Shown here one piece after another: positions 48,577 through 57,800 of a DNA stretch of 64,000 nucleotides. The notes beneath the pieces are model-generated. The model was not told where the DNA came from. It made no database searches and was given only the letters and a program-made list of their open reading frames with translations. The position numbers and the translations under genes are program-made. How positions within the stretch are numbered: the first letter of the stretch is position 1; each line of letters starts with the position of its first letter. The stretch comes from Bacteroidales bacterium (GTDB lineage: Bacteria > Bacteroidota > Bacteroidia > Bacteroidales > P3), in assembly GCA_017940465.1 (NCBI GenBank), contig JAGAYN010000031.1:1-64000 (forward strand), in the 5' to 3' direction.

Positions 48577-51153
48577 ATGGTACAAGGCGACTTGTTTTCA
48601 ACCCCTGCCCACAAAAAGAAGGCATCGGAACCTAAACAATACACACCGGAGGAGATTATGCGCTCTTCGGTGGAATACTTCCACGGCGACGAGCTGGCCG
48701 CCAATGTGTGGATGAACAAGTATGCCCTGCGAGAAGACGACCGTATCTATGAGCTCAACCCTGACATGATGCACCGTCGCCTCGCCGCCGAGTACGCCCG
48801 CATAGAGCAGAAATACCAGAACCCTCTTGATGAGGAGGAGATTTACCAGTTGCTGAAAGACTTCAAATACATCGTGCCGCAGGGAAGCCCCATGAGCGGA
48901 ATCGGAAACAACTTCCAGGTGGTGTCGCTGAGCAACTGCTTCGTTATCGGCAATGCGGGAAACAGTGACAGCTATGGCGGCATTATGAAGATAGACCAGG
49001 AACAGGTGCAGCTGATGAAACGTCGAGGCGGTGTCGGCCACGACCTCAGCCATATACGCCCTGGTGGCAGCCCTGTCAAGAACAGCGCGCTCACTTCCAC
49101 CGGCATCGTGCCTTTCATGGTGCGCTATAGCAACACCACCCGCGAGGTGGCACAAGGTGGTCGTCGCGGGGCATTGATGCTGAGTATCAGTATAAAACAC
49201 CCCGATGCAGAGAACTTTATCGACGCCAAACTGGAGCAGGGCAAGATAACAGGAGCCAATGTGAGCGTGAAGATCACCGACGAGTTCATGGAGTGCGTCC
49301 GCAAAGGGGAGCCTTTTGTGCAGCAATACCCCATAGATTCCCCCAACCCTACTTATGTCAAGCAGATAGATGCCCGTGCGCTTTGGAACAAGATTATCGC
49401 CAACGCGTGGAGCAGTGCCGAGCCTGGAGTGCTCTATTGGGACACGATTATCCGCGAAAGTGTACCGGACTGCTACGCCGACTTCGGCTACCGCACCGTA
49501 AGTACCAACCCCTGTGGCGAAATCCCCCTCTGCCCTTACGACAGCTGTCGTCTGCAAGCTATCAATCTGTATAGCTATGTGGAAAACCCGTTCACCTCGC
49601 AAGCCAAGTTCAATTTTGACCTCTTCAAGGAGCATGTCTCGAAGGGACAGCGCCTGATGGATGACCTGATTGACCTGGAACTGGAGAAGGTGGAACAGAT
49701 ACTCCACAAGATAGAGTCGGACCCCGAAAGCGATGAAATCAAGCAGGTGGAGCACAACCTGTGGCTCAACATCAAGATGAAATGCCTGGAAGGCCGGCGT
49801 TCCGGCTTCGGCATCACCGCAGAGGGCGACATGCTGGCAGCTTTAGGTCTGCAGTACGGCTCCGAGGAAGCCACAAATTTTGCCGTAGAGGTGCAGAAGA
49901 CGCTCTGCTGTGCGGCCTATGCCTCCTCGGTACAGCTGGCCAAGGAGCGCGGCTCGTTCCCCATATATGACGCCCATCGCGAGGAGAACAATCCCCTCAT
50001 CCGCCGCATCCGCGAGGCAGACCCCGAGCTCTACAAGGAGATGACCAAGTACGGCCGCCGCAACATCGCTCTGCTCACCATAGCCCCCACCGGCACGGTC
50101 AGTATCTGCACCCAGACCACCTCGGGCATCGAGCCAGTGTTCCTTGTCAGTTACAAACGCCGTAAGAAAATCAACCCCAACGACAAGGACTCCTCCAAGC
50201 ATAACGTTATCAAGGACGAAAACGGCGACTACTTTGAGGAATACAATGTCTTCCACCCTAAATTCCTTGAGTGGGCGCGCATCAATGGTCACGATGTGGA
50301 AGAGGTACAGCATCTGAACGACGCCGACCTGCAGCATCTGATAGAGCAGTCCCCCTACTACCATGCCACCTCGGCCGACATCGATTGGGTGGCCAAAGTG
50401 AAGATGCAGGGAGCCATCCAGAAGTGGGTGGACCACAGTATCTCGGTGACTGTCAATGTCCCCAAGGAGACCACCAAGGAGGTTGTCTCGCAGATCTACG
50501 AGACGGCATGGGAGAGCGGCTGCAAGGGCTGCACCATCTACCGCGACGGTTCCCGCACAGGCGTGCTGGTATCCACCAGCGAAGGCAAGAAGGACGTCCC
50601 CGCCTTCGGCGAGAGCAAGGCCCCCAAGCGCCCGAAAAAGCTTGACGCCGAAATAGTACGCTTCAAGAACGACAAGGAGGACTGGATAGCGGTTGTCGGC
50701 ATGTACGAAGGCCGCCCCTACGAGATCTTCACCGGCCGTGCCGAGAGCTTCCTGCTGCCCAAGTGGGTGGAGAAAGGCTGGGTCATACGCGTCAAGGAGA
50801 AAGGGCAGGAGCATGCCCGCTACGACTTCCAGTTCCTCGACCAGGACGGCTACCATATCACCATGGAGGGCCTCTCGCGCATGTTCAAGAAAGAGTACTG
50901 GAACTACGCCAAACTCATCTCGGGCATCCTGCGCCACGGCATGCCCATCCCCAATGTGGTGGAACTTATCGGCAAGCTGAACTTCGACGTGGACAGCATC
51001 ACTACATGGTCCAACGGCGTGGCCCGTGCGCTGAAACGCTACATCAAGGACGGCACCGAGACCGACGAACTCTGCCCCGATTGCGGAAGCAAGATAGTCT
51101 ACCGCGACGGATGCAAGAGCTGCCAGAACTGTGGCTGGTCAAAATGCAGCTGA
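48577..51153 (+). CDS. nrdJ: Adenosylcobalamin-dependent ribonucleotide reductase (class II)
   Basis: Makes deoxyribonucleotides without oxygen or a protein radical. The 858-residue product has SNCFVIGNAGNSDSYGGIMK near 111-130, GGVGHDLSHIRPGG near 150-163, NPCGEIPLCPYDSCRL near 311-326 with the active-site cysteine, and APTGTVSICTQTTSGIEPVF near 506. A TSCPD-type segment lies around 690-800, and the C-terminus is a zinc-ribbon-like CPDCGSKIVYRDGCKSCQNC followed by the shuttle cysteine. No cobalamin riboswitch is recognisable in the 115 nt between the upstream terminator and the start. Confidence 0.92.
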   Translation: MVQGDLFSTPAHKKKASEPKQYTPEEIMRSSVEYFHGDELAANVWMNKYALREDDRIYELNPDMMHRRLAAEYARIEQKYQNPLDEEEIYQLLKDFKYIVPQGSPMSGIGNNFQVVSLSNCFVIGNAGNSDSYGGIMKIDQEQVQLMKRRGGVGHDLSHIRPGGSPVKNSALTSTGIVPFMVRYSNTTREVAQGGRRGALMLSISIKHPDAENFIDAKLEQGKITGANVSVKITDEFMECVRKGEPFVQQYPIDSPNPTYVKQIDARALWNKIIANAWSSAEPGVLYWDTIIRESVPDCYADFGYRTVSTNPCGEIPLCPYDSCRLQAINLYSYVENPFTSQAKFNFDLFKEHVSKGQRLMDDLIDLELEKVEQILHKIESDPESDEIKQVEHNLWLNIKMKCLEGRRSGFGITAEGDMLAALGLQYGSEEATNFAVEVQKTLCCAAYASSVQLAKERGSFPIYDAHREENNPLIRRIREADPELYKEMTKYGRRNIALLTIAPTGTVSICTQTTSGIEPVFLVSYKRRKKINPNDKDSSKHNVIKDENGDYFEEYNVFHPKFLEWARINGHDVEEVQHLNDADLQHLIEQSPYYHATSADIDWVAKVKMQGAIQKWVDHSISVTVNVPKETTKEVVSQIYETAWESGCKGCTIYRDGSRTGVLVSTSEGKKDVPAFGESKAPKRPKKLDAEIVRFKNDKEDWIAVVGMYEGRPYEIFTGRAESFLLPKWVEKGWVIRVKEKGQEHARYDFQFLDQDGYHITMEGLSRMFKKEYWNYAKLISGILRHGMPIPNVVELIGKLNFDVDSITTWSNGVARALKRYIKDGTETDELCPDCGSKIVYRDGCKSCQNCGWSKCS

Positions 51154-51184
51154 AGAATCAGGCAACAAGCAAGCACTTTATAAC

Positions 51185-51218
51185 GGCGGCGGCTGTTCCC
51201 CAGGGAACAGCCGCCGCC
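51185..51218. terminator. Bidirectional terminator between nrdJ and ribE
   Basis: GGCGGCGGCTGTTCC and GGAACAGCCGCCGCC form a perfect 15-bp stem around CCAG, followed by ATTTTT on the plus strand. It lies between convergent stop codons. Confidence 0.85.
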
Positions 51219-51223
51219 ATTTT

Positions 51224-51829
51224 TCATTTGTTCATATACTGTTCCAGCAGGCGCTGCACATATTTCCCGAAGACATCGAACTCGATATTGACCACGGTCC
51301 CCTCGCGGAAGTTGTGGAAATTGGTCACCTCGTAGGTGTAGGGGATGATGGCCACGGAGAACATCCCGGGCTCGCTGTCCACCACTGTGAGGCTCACGCC
51401 GTTGATGCTTATGGAGCCCTTCGGCACGGTGATGCTGGGGGCGTTCGAGGCATCGTACTCGAAGTAGAAACGCCACGAGCCGTTGTCGTCCACCACCCGC
51501 GTGCAACGGGCCGTCTGGTCCACGTGGCCCTGCACGATATGTCCGTCGAAACGGCCGTCCATGCGCATCGAGCGCTCCACGTTCACCTCCGTCCCCACCT
51601 GCCAGGTGGAGAGGTTGGTCTTCAGCATCGTCTCGTCCATGGCGGTGACGGTGTACTGCTTCTTCGCCTTGTCTACTCGCACCACCGTCAGGCAGCAGCC
51701 GTCGTGGGCCATGCTTTGGTCGATGGCCAGCTCGTCGCCGAACGACACCTCGAGGGTGAAGTGGTAGTTGGTGTTCTCTTTCTCGATATTGACCACGCGC
51801 GCGGTCCTCTCAATGATTCCTGTGAACAT
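51224..51829 (-). CDS. ribE: Riboflavin synthase alpha chain
   Basis: Converts two 6,7-dimethyl-8-ribityllumazine molecules to riboflavin. The 201-residue protein starts with the family hallmark MFTGIIE and has two lumazine-binding repeats, each with a GCCLTV or GVSLTV strand; GHIVQGHVDQTA near 96-107 and SISINGVSLTVV near 138-149 are conserved. ATG at 51829 is chosen because of MFTGIIE. The other riboflavin genes are not in the window. Confidence 0.93.
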   Translation of the reverse strand: MFTGIIERTARVVNIEKENTNYHFTLEVSFGDELAIDQSMAHDGCCLTVVRVDKAKKQYTVTAMDETMLKTNLSTWQVGTEVNVERSMRMDGRFDGHIVQGHVDQTARCTRVVDDNGSWRFYFEYDASNAPSITVPKGSISINGVSLTVVDSEPGMFSVAIIPYTYEVTNFHNFREGTVVNIEFDVFGKYVQRLLEQYMNK

Positions 51830-51936
51830 ACTTTGAATTGTTTTACCCCTTAACGCGCACCCCTGGCATATTATTGTGGAGGCCGGCGTATTTTGTCGCC
51901 ACCGCGCAGGCAGGCGACAGGAACCCTCCTCGCACA

Positions 51937-52002
51937 TAGCAGGTATCCTATAGGTCTGTTCTTTAACTGTTCTTTAACTGTTCTATAACTGTTCTTTAAC
52001 TG
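51937..52002. repeat. 11-bp-phased array, module C
   Basis: TAGCAGGTATC and CTATAGGTCTG are followed by TTCTTTAACTG, TTCTTTAACTG, TTCTATAACTG and TTCTTTAACTG, all in 11-bp phase. The first two units resemble module B, and the rest match the second half of the array at 30525-30568. It lies upstream of ribE and downstream of the Fic gene in a 335-bp gap that shows no other feature. Confidence 0.87.
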
Positions 52003-52164
52003 GAATTCTGTACCGTGTTCCATATCAGATATTTACGAAAACACCTGATGTCCGGCCCCGACCTATCCCCCACAGACGCAGGGACTTGTCCTCCTCCAGG
52101 CCGGAAGAACCACTCTGCAAAGATACATCTTTTTTTCCAATCCTGCAAGCATTGCGGCGGATTT

Positions 52165-53034
52165 TTAGTCCTCCTGCTCGTAGTAGTAGGAGTAGTCGAT
52201 GCCCTTCATGAATATCTCGCGGTCGGCGATGCGGTCGGTGAGGGCGCCACGGAGCAGGGATTTGATGGCTTGTGGACTCACCACACTCGTTTTCATGGCC
52301 GACAGGTAGTCATTCTTGTCGATCCGGCTCCAGTCGATGCATACGCCAAGGCGTTTCTTGAAGATGAGGTCGAGCCAGATGCGGGTGCTGCGGCCGTTCC
52401 CCTCCATGAAGGGGTGTGCCACGTTCATCTCTACGTACTTGTCCACAATCTCGTCGAAGGTGTTCTCCGGCATAGCCTCAATCTTGCGCAGGTTCTCCAT
52501 CAGGTACTCGGCACGGCAGAAGAGGGTGCCGTCTTTCCAGATGGTCTTGGTGCGGATCTGCCCGGCGAAGTCGTAGAGCCCGCCGAAGATGTAGGCGTGA
52601 ATCTGCTGCAGCGATTTGACCTTGCCGACATCCTTGTCGGCGATGATGTCGCTCTCCCACAGGGTGTAGGCTTTCTTGCGGCTCTGCCCGTCGATTGAAT
52701 TGTCGCTGTAGGTGAACCAGTCGAGGAAGTCCATGGTGCTCTTGCTGGGCATCGTTTTTATGACCTCTTCAATGTCGTCCTGCGAAAAGCAATCGGTGAG
52801 GTATTTCTTGCCGTCAGAGGAGGATAATTTCAGTTGTATACATTTTGAATACAACTCGGCATATTTCCCTTTCTGCCTGTTTTTCACCGTTCCCCAGTAG
52901 ACACGCGGACGGGGGCTTTCTGTAATTGCCGCCACAATGTCGACAATGGAGAACCACCACTTGGACTGCTCCTCGTCCCAGATGGCGCGGACCTCATGGT
53001 CTTTGTAGAAGCGTATGGACTGCCGCGAGGACAT
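52165..53034 (-). CDS. BRO-N domain fused to a Fic AMP-transferase domain
   Basis: A 289-residue protein. The N-terminal 110 residues follow the BRO/phage-antirepressor pattern (IRFYKDHEVRAIWDEEQSKWWFSIVDIVAAIT, then LTDCFSQDDIEEVIKTMPS). The C-terminal part is a Fic domain with HPFMEGNGRSTRIWLD near 207-222, matching the active HPFxxGNGR; it transfers AMP or a similar group to a target protein. An (S/T)xxxE(G/N) inhibitory helix is not obvious. The start codon is 1 nt after the dipeptidyl peptidase stop, so it is transcribed behind it. Confidence 0.85.
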   Translation of the reverse strand: MSSRQSIRFYKDHEVRAIWDEEQSKWWFSIVDIVAAITESPRPRVYWGTVKNRQKGKYAELYSKCIQLKLSSSDGKKYLTDCFSQDDIEEVIKTMPSKSTMDFLDWFTYSDNSIDGQSRKKAYTLWESDIIADKDVGKVKSLQQIHAYIFGGLYDFAGQIRTKTIWKDGTLFCRAEYLMENLRKIEAMPENTFDEIVDKYVEMNVAHPFMEGNGRSTRIWLDLIFKKRLGVCIDWSRIDKNDYLSAMKTSVVSPQAIKSLLRGALTDRIADREIFMKGIDYSYYYEQED

Positions 53035-53035
53035 G

Positions 53036-55036
53036 CTACTTCAGGAAGGTCTCGTAGTAGTCGAACATCTTCTTGTAGAGGTGGAGGCGTTCGCGGCCGA
53101 GCACGTTGTGCTCGTGGTGGGGATAGGCGAAGTAGTCCACCTGCTTGAAGTTGTTGATGCAACGCTCGATGAACTCGGTGCTGTGCTGTGGCACCACGGT
53201 GTTGTCCTCGGCCCCCTGGATGACCAGCAGGCGCCCTTCGAGGTCCTTGGCCTTGCCGAGCAGGCTGGTGGCCTCGTAGCCCTCGGGGTTCTCCTGCGGC
53301 GTGTCCATATAGCGCTCGCCGTACATGATTTCATACCACTTCCAGTCGATGACCGGGCCGCCGGCGCAGCCCACCTTGAACACCTCGGGGTGAGCCAGTT
53401 TCATGGTGATGGTCATGAAGCCGCCGAAGCTCCAGCCCTCGACGCCCATACGGTCTTGGTCCACGTAGGGCAGCGACTTGAGGAACTTCACGCCTTCCAT
53501 CTGGTCGGCCATCTCGATTTCGCCGAGGCGCCGGTGGGTGCAACTCTCGAACTCGAAGCCGCGGTTGTCGGTGCCACGGTTGTCGACGGTGAAGACCACG
53601 TAGCCCTGCTGGGCGAGGAAGAGGAAATAGAGGTTGCCGCCGCCAAGCCAACTGTCGGTGACCAGCTGCGAATGCGGGCCGCCGTAGACGTAGACTAGCG
53701 TGGGATACTTCTTGCCAGGCTCCATATTGGGGGGGGTGATGAGGCGGTAGTAGAGGTCGGTCTTCCCGTCGGCAGCCTTGATGCTACCCATGTTCATGCC
53801 GGGCATCGCGTAGTCCTGCAGGGGGTTCTCGCACTCGTAGAGCGTCTTCACCACCTTGCCTTTCTTGATGTTGTACAGCTCGGCCCGGCCCGGCATGCCG
53901 CTGCAGCTCCACACGTCCACCAGCATCGTGCCGGCCTCGTTGATGGCTACGCTGTGCGTGCCCCAGTTCATGCCGTCGGCGGTGGTGAGGTTGTCCATCC
54001 TGCCGCTCTTGAGGTTCACGCGGTAGGCGGCGCGGCCCGTGAGGTTGTCTCGGTTGGCGTAGACGAAGATATTCTCGCCCTTCTTGTCGAACTGGATGAA
54101 GCCCTCGACCTCATACTCTCCTTTGGTCAACTGCTTCACCAGCGAGCCGTCCTTGTTGTACAGGTAGAGGTGCTTGTAGCCGTCGCGCATCGAGAACCAG
54201 AGGAACTGGTCGCCGCCAGGCAACCGCTTGCCGTTGCTTGGCAGGAAGATCATGGCCTCGCAGGGCTCCACGTAGCGCGGGTTCGTCTCCTCGAAGAGCA
54301 CCTTCACGAAGGCGCCCGTCGCGGCGTCGTACTGCTCCAGCCACATGTGGTTCTGCTCGCGGTTCACTTTGGCGATGTATATGCTCTTTTCGTCAGGGCT
54401 CCAGGCGATGTTGGTGAGGTACATCTCGCGCTCGTGTACTGTGGTGTCGCGCGCGGTGTTGAGATAAATAAGTTTCTCTGTGGCTACGTCGTAGACGCCC
54501 ACGGTCACCTCGTGGCTCTTCATGCCGGCCATGGGGTACTTGATGGGCTTCACCTCGGCCTGGCGGGCCTTGGTGTTCACCAGCGGGTAGTCCTTCACCA
54601 TGCTTTGGTCCATGCGGTAGAAGGCCAGCCGCGACTGCCTGGGCGACCAGAAGAGCCCCCCGTCGATGCCGAACTCGTTGCGGTGCACGCTCTCGCCCAG
54701 CACGATGTTGTAGCCGTCGCCGCGCTCCACCAGTTTGCCGTCCACATAGAGGTTGCCCTCCTTTGTCTCCGCGTGGTGCAGGTCGGCCTCGGTGCCCAGC
54801 AGGCGCTTGGCCTCGTCGCGGTCAAGAGCGGTCTCCTTCTTGCCGTCGTACAGGCGGAGGCCATCCTTGGTGTTGTACATCAACTTGTCGCTGCCCGGCA
54901 GGAACTGGAAGCCCCACATCTCGCGCTGGGGGTATAGGTTGCGGTCCATCAGCTGGTCCCACTGCAGGAGCTTGCCCTGGGCAAATGCGGTGCAGCCTGC
55001 TGCCAGCACCGCCATGGTCAATAGTATTCTTCTCAT
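53036..55036 (-). CDS. Dipeptidyl peptidase IV family (S9)
   Basis: A 666-residue exported serine peptidase. The signal peptide runs MRRILLTMAVLAAGCTAFAQ; a cysteine inside it leaves a lipoprotein option open. The N-terminal 420 residues are a beta-propeller, and the C-terminal alpha/beta-hydrolase has the nucleophile in VEGWSFGGFMT near 518, LLVIQGAEDNTV near 595 with the aspartate, and the histidine in YAYPHHEHNV near 640. It releases dipeptides, often X-Pro, in the periplasm. It is placed 4 nt after the glycosyltransferase gene. Confidence 0.92.
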   Translation of the reverse strand: MRRILLTMAVLAAGCTAFAQGKLLQWDQLMDRNLYPQREMWGFQFLPGSDKLMYNTKDGLRLYDGKKETALDRDEAKRLLGTEADLHHAETKEGNLYVDGKLVERGDGYNIVLGESVHRNEFGIDGGLFWSPRQSRLAFYRMDQSMVKDYPLVNTKARQAEVKPIKYPMAGMKSHEVTVGVYDVATEKLIYLNTARDTTVHEREMYLTNIAWSPDEKSIYIAKVNREQNHMWLEQYDAATGAFVKVLFEETNPRYVEPCEAMIFLPSNGKRLPGGDQFLWFSMRDGYKHLYLYNKDGSLVKQLTKGEYEVEGFIQFDKKGENIFVYANRDNLTGRAAYRVNLKSGRMDNLTTADGMNWGTHSVAINEAGTMLVDVWSCSGMPGRAELYNIKKGKVVKTLYECENPLQDYAMPGMNMGSIKAADGKTDLYYRLITPPNMEPGKKYPTLVYVYGGPHSQLVTDSWLGGGNLYFLFLAQQGYVVFTVDNRGTDNRGFEFESCTHRRLGEIEMADQMEGVKFLKSLPYVDQDRMGVEGWSFGGFMTITMKLAHPEVFKVGCAGGPVIDWKWYEIMYGERYMDTPQENPEGYEATSLLGKAKDLEGRLLVIQGAEDNTVVPQHSTEFIERCINNFKQVDYFAYPHHEHNVLGRERLHLYKKMFDYYETFLK

Positions 55037-55040
55037 GTAT

Positions 55041-55766
55041 TCAATAATTCCGCCAGTTCCTGAACCTGAGGCTGATGACACCGAAAAATGCCTCTTTGAA
55101 GATTTTCATGCTCATCTTGGAGGTGCCGAGGACGCGGTCGGTGAAGACGATGGGTACCTCGCACACCTTGAAGCCCAGGCGCGTGGCTGTGTACTTCATC
55201 TCAATCTGGAAGGCGTAGCCGATGAACTTCACCTTGTCGAACTTCATGCGCTCCAGCACGCGGCGCGTCCAGCAGACGAAGCCCGCCGTGGCGTCCATCA
55301 CCTTCATGCCGGTGACAAGACGGACGTACTTGGACGCGTAGTAGGACATCATGAGGCGTCCCATGGGCCAGTTCACAACGGAGATTTTCCCGTCCACATA
55401 GCGGCTGCCCACGGCCACGTCGCCCTTGCCGGTGGCGCAGGCGTCGTAGAGGCGCTCCAGGTCGTCGGGGTTGTGGCTGAAGTCGGCATCCATCTCGATC
55501 ATGTAGTCATAGCCGTGCTCGAGACCCCAGCGCATGCCGTCGAGGTAGGCGGTGCCCAGGCCAAGCTTGCCCTTGCGCTCCTTGATGAAGAGGCGGTCCG
55601 GGAATTCCTGCATGAGGCGCTTCACAATATCGGCCGTGCCGTCGGGCGAATTATCCTCGATGATGAGCATATCGAACCTCTTCGGCAGGGAAAACACCTT
55701 GCGGATGATGGCCTCAATGTTTTCTTTCTCGTTGTAGGTAGGTGTGATAACCAGTGTATCTGACAT
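55041..55766 (-). CDS. Polyprenol-phosphate glycosyltransferase (DPM1-like, GT2)
   Basis: A 241-residue family 2 glycosyltransferase. It begins TLVITPTYNEKENIEAII and has IIEDNSPDGTADIV, IEMDADFSHNPDDL near 92-105 (the metal-binding DxD) and GSRYVDGKISVVNWP. It resembles dolichol/polyprenol monophosphomannose synthases and would charge a lipid carrier for envelope glycosylation. No C-terminal membrane helices follow, as in the soluble DPM1 type. It heads the minus-strand transcript with the peptidase and the Fic protein. Confidence 0.88.
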   Translation of the reverse strand: MSDTLVITPTYNEKENIEAIIRKVFSLPKRFDMLIIEDNSPDGTADIVKRLMQEFPDRLFIKERKGKLGLGTAYLDGMRWGLEHGYDYMIEMDADFSHNPDDLERLYDACATGKGDVAVGSRYVDGKISVVNWPMGRLMMSYYASKYVRLVTGMKVMDATAGFVCWTRRVLERMKFDKVKFIGYAFQIEMKYTATRLGFKVCEVPIVFTDRVLGTSKMSMKIFKEAFFGVISLRFRNWRNY

Positions 55767-55790
55767 GTCTGACGTATTATTAAATTCCGG

Positions 55791-55862
55791 TGCAAAGATA
55801 CGACTTTTTTTGCGATTGTAAGAAAAAAAGCGATTGTGTCGAGAAAAAGTCGTATCTTTGCA
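55791..55862. promoter_or_regulatory. Mirror-image divergent promoters (glycosyltransferase / rubredoxin)
   Basis: TGCAAAGATACGACTTTTT (55791-55809) and its exact complement AAAAAGTCGTATCTTTGCA (55844-55862) bound a 34-bp centre. Each arm contains TATCTTTG, so two promoters face outward with the same 19-bp sequence. Confidence 0.75.
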
Positions 55863-55904
55863 GGGCATTAATAAACAGAATGTTCACCTAAAACACAGAA
55901 AACC

Positions 55905-56066
55905 ATGAAGAAGTATGTTTGCAAAGTGTGTGGCTACGTCTACGACCCCGCCGCCGGCGACCCTGACAGCGGCATTGCCCCCGGCACTGCCTTCGAGGAC
56001 ATCCCCGCCGATTGGATGTGCCCGCTCTGCGGCGTCGGCAAGGACGATTTCGAGCCCGCCGAATGA
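55905..56066 (+). CDS. Rubredoxin
   Basis: A 53-residue Fe(Cys)4 electron carrier: CKVCGY at 6-11 and CPLCGV at 39-44, with [12 protein letters not shown] between them. It is intact and monocistronic, about 45 nt after its promoter. Rubredoxins of anaerobes pass electrons to oxygen- or peroxide-reducing enzymes. It converges on tadA. Confidence 0.96.
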   Translation: MKKYVCKVCGYVYDPAAGDPDSGIAPGTAFEDIPADWMCPLCGVGKDDFEPAE

Positions 56067-56095
56067 CACAGGAAGCATCGGGGCTGGCCTTCGGG

Positions 56096-56545
56096 TCAGC
56101 CCCGCTTCTTTTTGAAGAAGGTTTTCAGTAGCGCCTCGCTCTCTTCCGCCAGCACGCCCCGGGTCACCTCGGTGCGTGGATGGAGGGGCGAAGGGGTCAT
56201 GCGGCTGAAGCCCCGCTTGGGGTCGTCCGCACCATAGACGATACGCCCCACCTGTGTCCATCCGGCCGCCCCGGCGCACATGGGGCATGGCTCGAGGGTG
56301 ACGTACAGGGTGCACCCCGAAAGGTATTTGGCACCCAGGGCTTCCGCTGCTGCGGTGTAGGCCAGCATCTCGGCATGGGCGGTGACGTCGCCCAGCCGTT
56401 CGGTCTGGTTGTGGGCGCGGGCGATGATGATGCCGTCGCTCACCACCACGGCCCCGACAGGTATCTCGTCCTCCTCGGCGGCCAGCCGGGCCTCGTGCAG
56501 CGCCTGTTGCATGAAGTGTTCGTCGGGATCGGTCAGCAGTCCCAT
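56096..56545 (-). CDS. tadA: tRNA adenosine(34) deaminase
   Basis: Converts A34 to inosine in tRNA-Arg(ACG). The 149-residue product has the catalytic TAHAEML near 56-62 and LEPCPMCAGA near 85-94, which bind zinc, and the PVGAVVV start block. ATG at 56545 lies 1 nt past the upstream stop; an earlier in-frame ATG at 56572 would overlap that gene. It ends the minus-strand run that begins at 59449. Confidence 0.92.
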   Translation of the reverse strand: MGLLTDPDEHFMQQALHEARLAAEEDEIPVGAVVVSDGIIIARAHNQTERLGDVTAHAEMLAYTAAAEALGAKYLSGCTLYVTLEPCPMCAGAAGWTQVGRIVYGADDPKRGFSRMTPSPLHPRTEVTRGVLAEESEALLKTFFKKKRG

Positions 56546-56546
56546 G

Positions 56547-57296
56547 TCAGTCTTGGTTGAAATATCGTTCATTCCGGGCCTCCATCCGGGGGGTGGTGGC
56601 CATGATGGTCAGCTGCCCGTCGCGCATGAAACTCTCCAACGAGGTAACCAGCGCCTCCCCGATGGGCAGGTATTCGTGGTAGGTCTTCCAGTCGATGCGT
56701 CCCTGGCTGCTGCGCTGATAGGAGGCTTCGCTGTCGGGACTGGTTTCTATGACGAGGGTCAGCAGCCCGTTCGTGGGGTCGAACATGTAGTAGCGGTCGA
56801 AATAACCGGGCATCACCACCTTCACCACCTGCAGCCGCTGCCCCTTGAGCGTGGTGTGCCCACACCAGGTGATCTTCGCCTTCTTCTCGCGCCATCTGTA
56901 GAGCGGCGTGCGGAAGTCGTAGCCGCTCAGATGGGTCATGAGGTGCTCTTGGTCCACATCCTCCCATTCCCGCGTGTGTATGTTGAAACTGCGGAACCGG
57001 TCTTTGCCGTTGCCGTAGATGGCAAACTGCAGGTACCCGTTGTGTTCCACCTCCACACGGAACATGTCCGGCGCGGTGAACCAGCGGCGCATGTAGGTGG
57101 TGTCGGTCGTGCCGTAGACGGATATGGTAGTCTCCAGGACCAGGGTGCTGTCGGACGGAATCCCGTCGTGGTTGAGCATGCGCAGGTAGGTGTCCAGCAC
57201 CATCGCCGCGGTGTCCAGGGCGGCGGCGGGCGCACCCTGCCCGTGCACCAGGGCCGGCAGCAGGGTCAGGGCCAGCAATAGGCGGTGTTTCCTCAT
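56547..57296 (-). CDS. Exported LolA-fold-like protein
   Basis: A 249-residue exported protein (signal MRKHRLLLALTLLPALVHGQ). The mature part is a curved-sheet type with VLETTISVYGTTDTTYMRRWFTAPDMFRVEVEHNG, TPLYRW, VVKVVMPGYFDRYYMFDPTNGLL and YLPIGEALVTSLESFM, resembling outer-membrane lipoprotein-sorting proteins. It follows the DUF4292 lipoprotein, which has a related fold. It may carry lipids or lipoproteins across the periplasm; the substrate is unknown. Confidence 0.65.
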   Translation of the reverse strand: MRKHRLLLALTLLPALVHGQGAPAAALDTAAMVLDTYLRMLNHDGIPSDSTLVLETTISVYGTTDTTYMRRWFTAPDMFRVEVEHNGYLQFAIYGNGKDRFRSFNIHTREWEDVDQEHLMTHLSGYDFRTPLYRWREKKAKITWCGHTTLKGQRLQVVKVVMPGYFDRYYMFDPTNGLLTLVIETSPDSEASYQRSSQGRIDWKTYHEYLPIGEALVTSLESFMRDGQLTIMATTPRMEARNERYFNQD

Positions 57297-57308
57297 GGTT
57301 TCGTTGAT

Positions 57309-57800
57309 TTATTTGGTGAATGGAAATGTCAATCTGTCCACCTGTTCGCGCCGGGTGATGCGGATAGTGGCGTTGTATCCCAGGCTGCGGGCCAGGGTGT
57401 TGAGACGTTCCTCGGCGTTGTCGCTCAGCAGGGTCTCCTGAAGCCAGTCGAAGGTGACGGCGCGCCCCGCGTGGCGCTGCAGGCGTTGGTAGTCGGTGCT
57501 CTCGTTGATTCCCAGCACCGCGGAGCGCACCCACACCGAATCCGGCGTGGCCATGGCGCGGCCCACCTCTATGATCTTGCTGGCATTGCCCCATATCACG
57601 CTGTCCTGTGCCAGCCGCACCTGTCCGTTCACGCTGATACCCTCCACCGTTCCGGTGAAGGAGATGACGGTGTAGCTCCGCTTGGCGGCGGCGGGAGCCT
57701 CGGGGGGTGGGGGGGAGGTGCCTGGGTCGCGCAGGGTACGGCAGCCGGACAGCGCCAGCAGCGCCGCCCCCACGGCACAGAGGATGGTACGGCTCCTCAT
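57309..57800 (-). CDS. DUF4292-type lipoprotein
   Basis: A 163-residue lipoprotein with a signal ending ALLALSGC (Cys20) and a proline-rich linker (GTSPPPPEAPAAA). The domain begins VISFTGTVEGISVNGQVRLAQDSVIWGNASKIIEVGRAMATPDSVWV, typical of DUF4292, which usually follows a TPR protein in Bacteroidetes. The domain is shorter than usual. The start overlaps the TPR gene stop by 4 nt. Confidence 0.8.
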   Translation of the reverse strand: MRSRTILCAVGAALLALSGCRTLRDPGTSPPPPEAPAAAKRSYTVISFTGTVEGISVNGQVRLAQDSVIWGNASKIIEVGRAMATPDSVWVRSAVLGINESTDYQRLQRHAGRAVTFDWLQETLLSDNAEERLNTLARSLGYNATIRITRREQVDRLTFPFTK

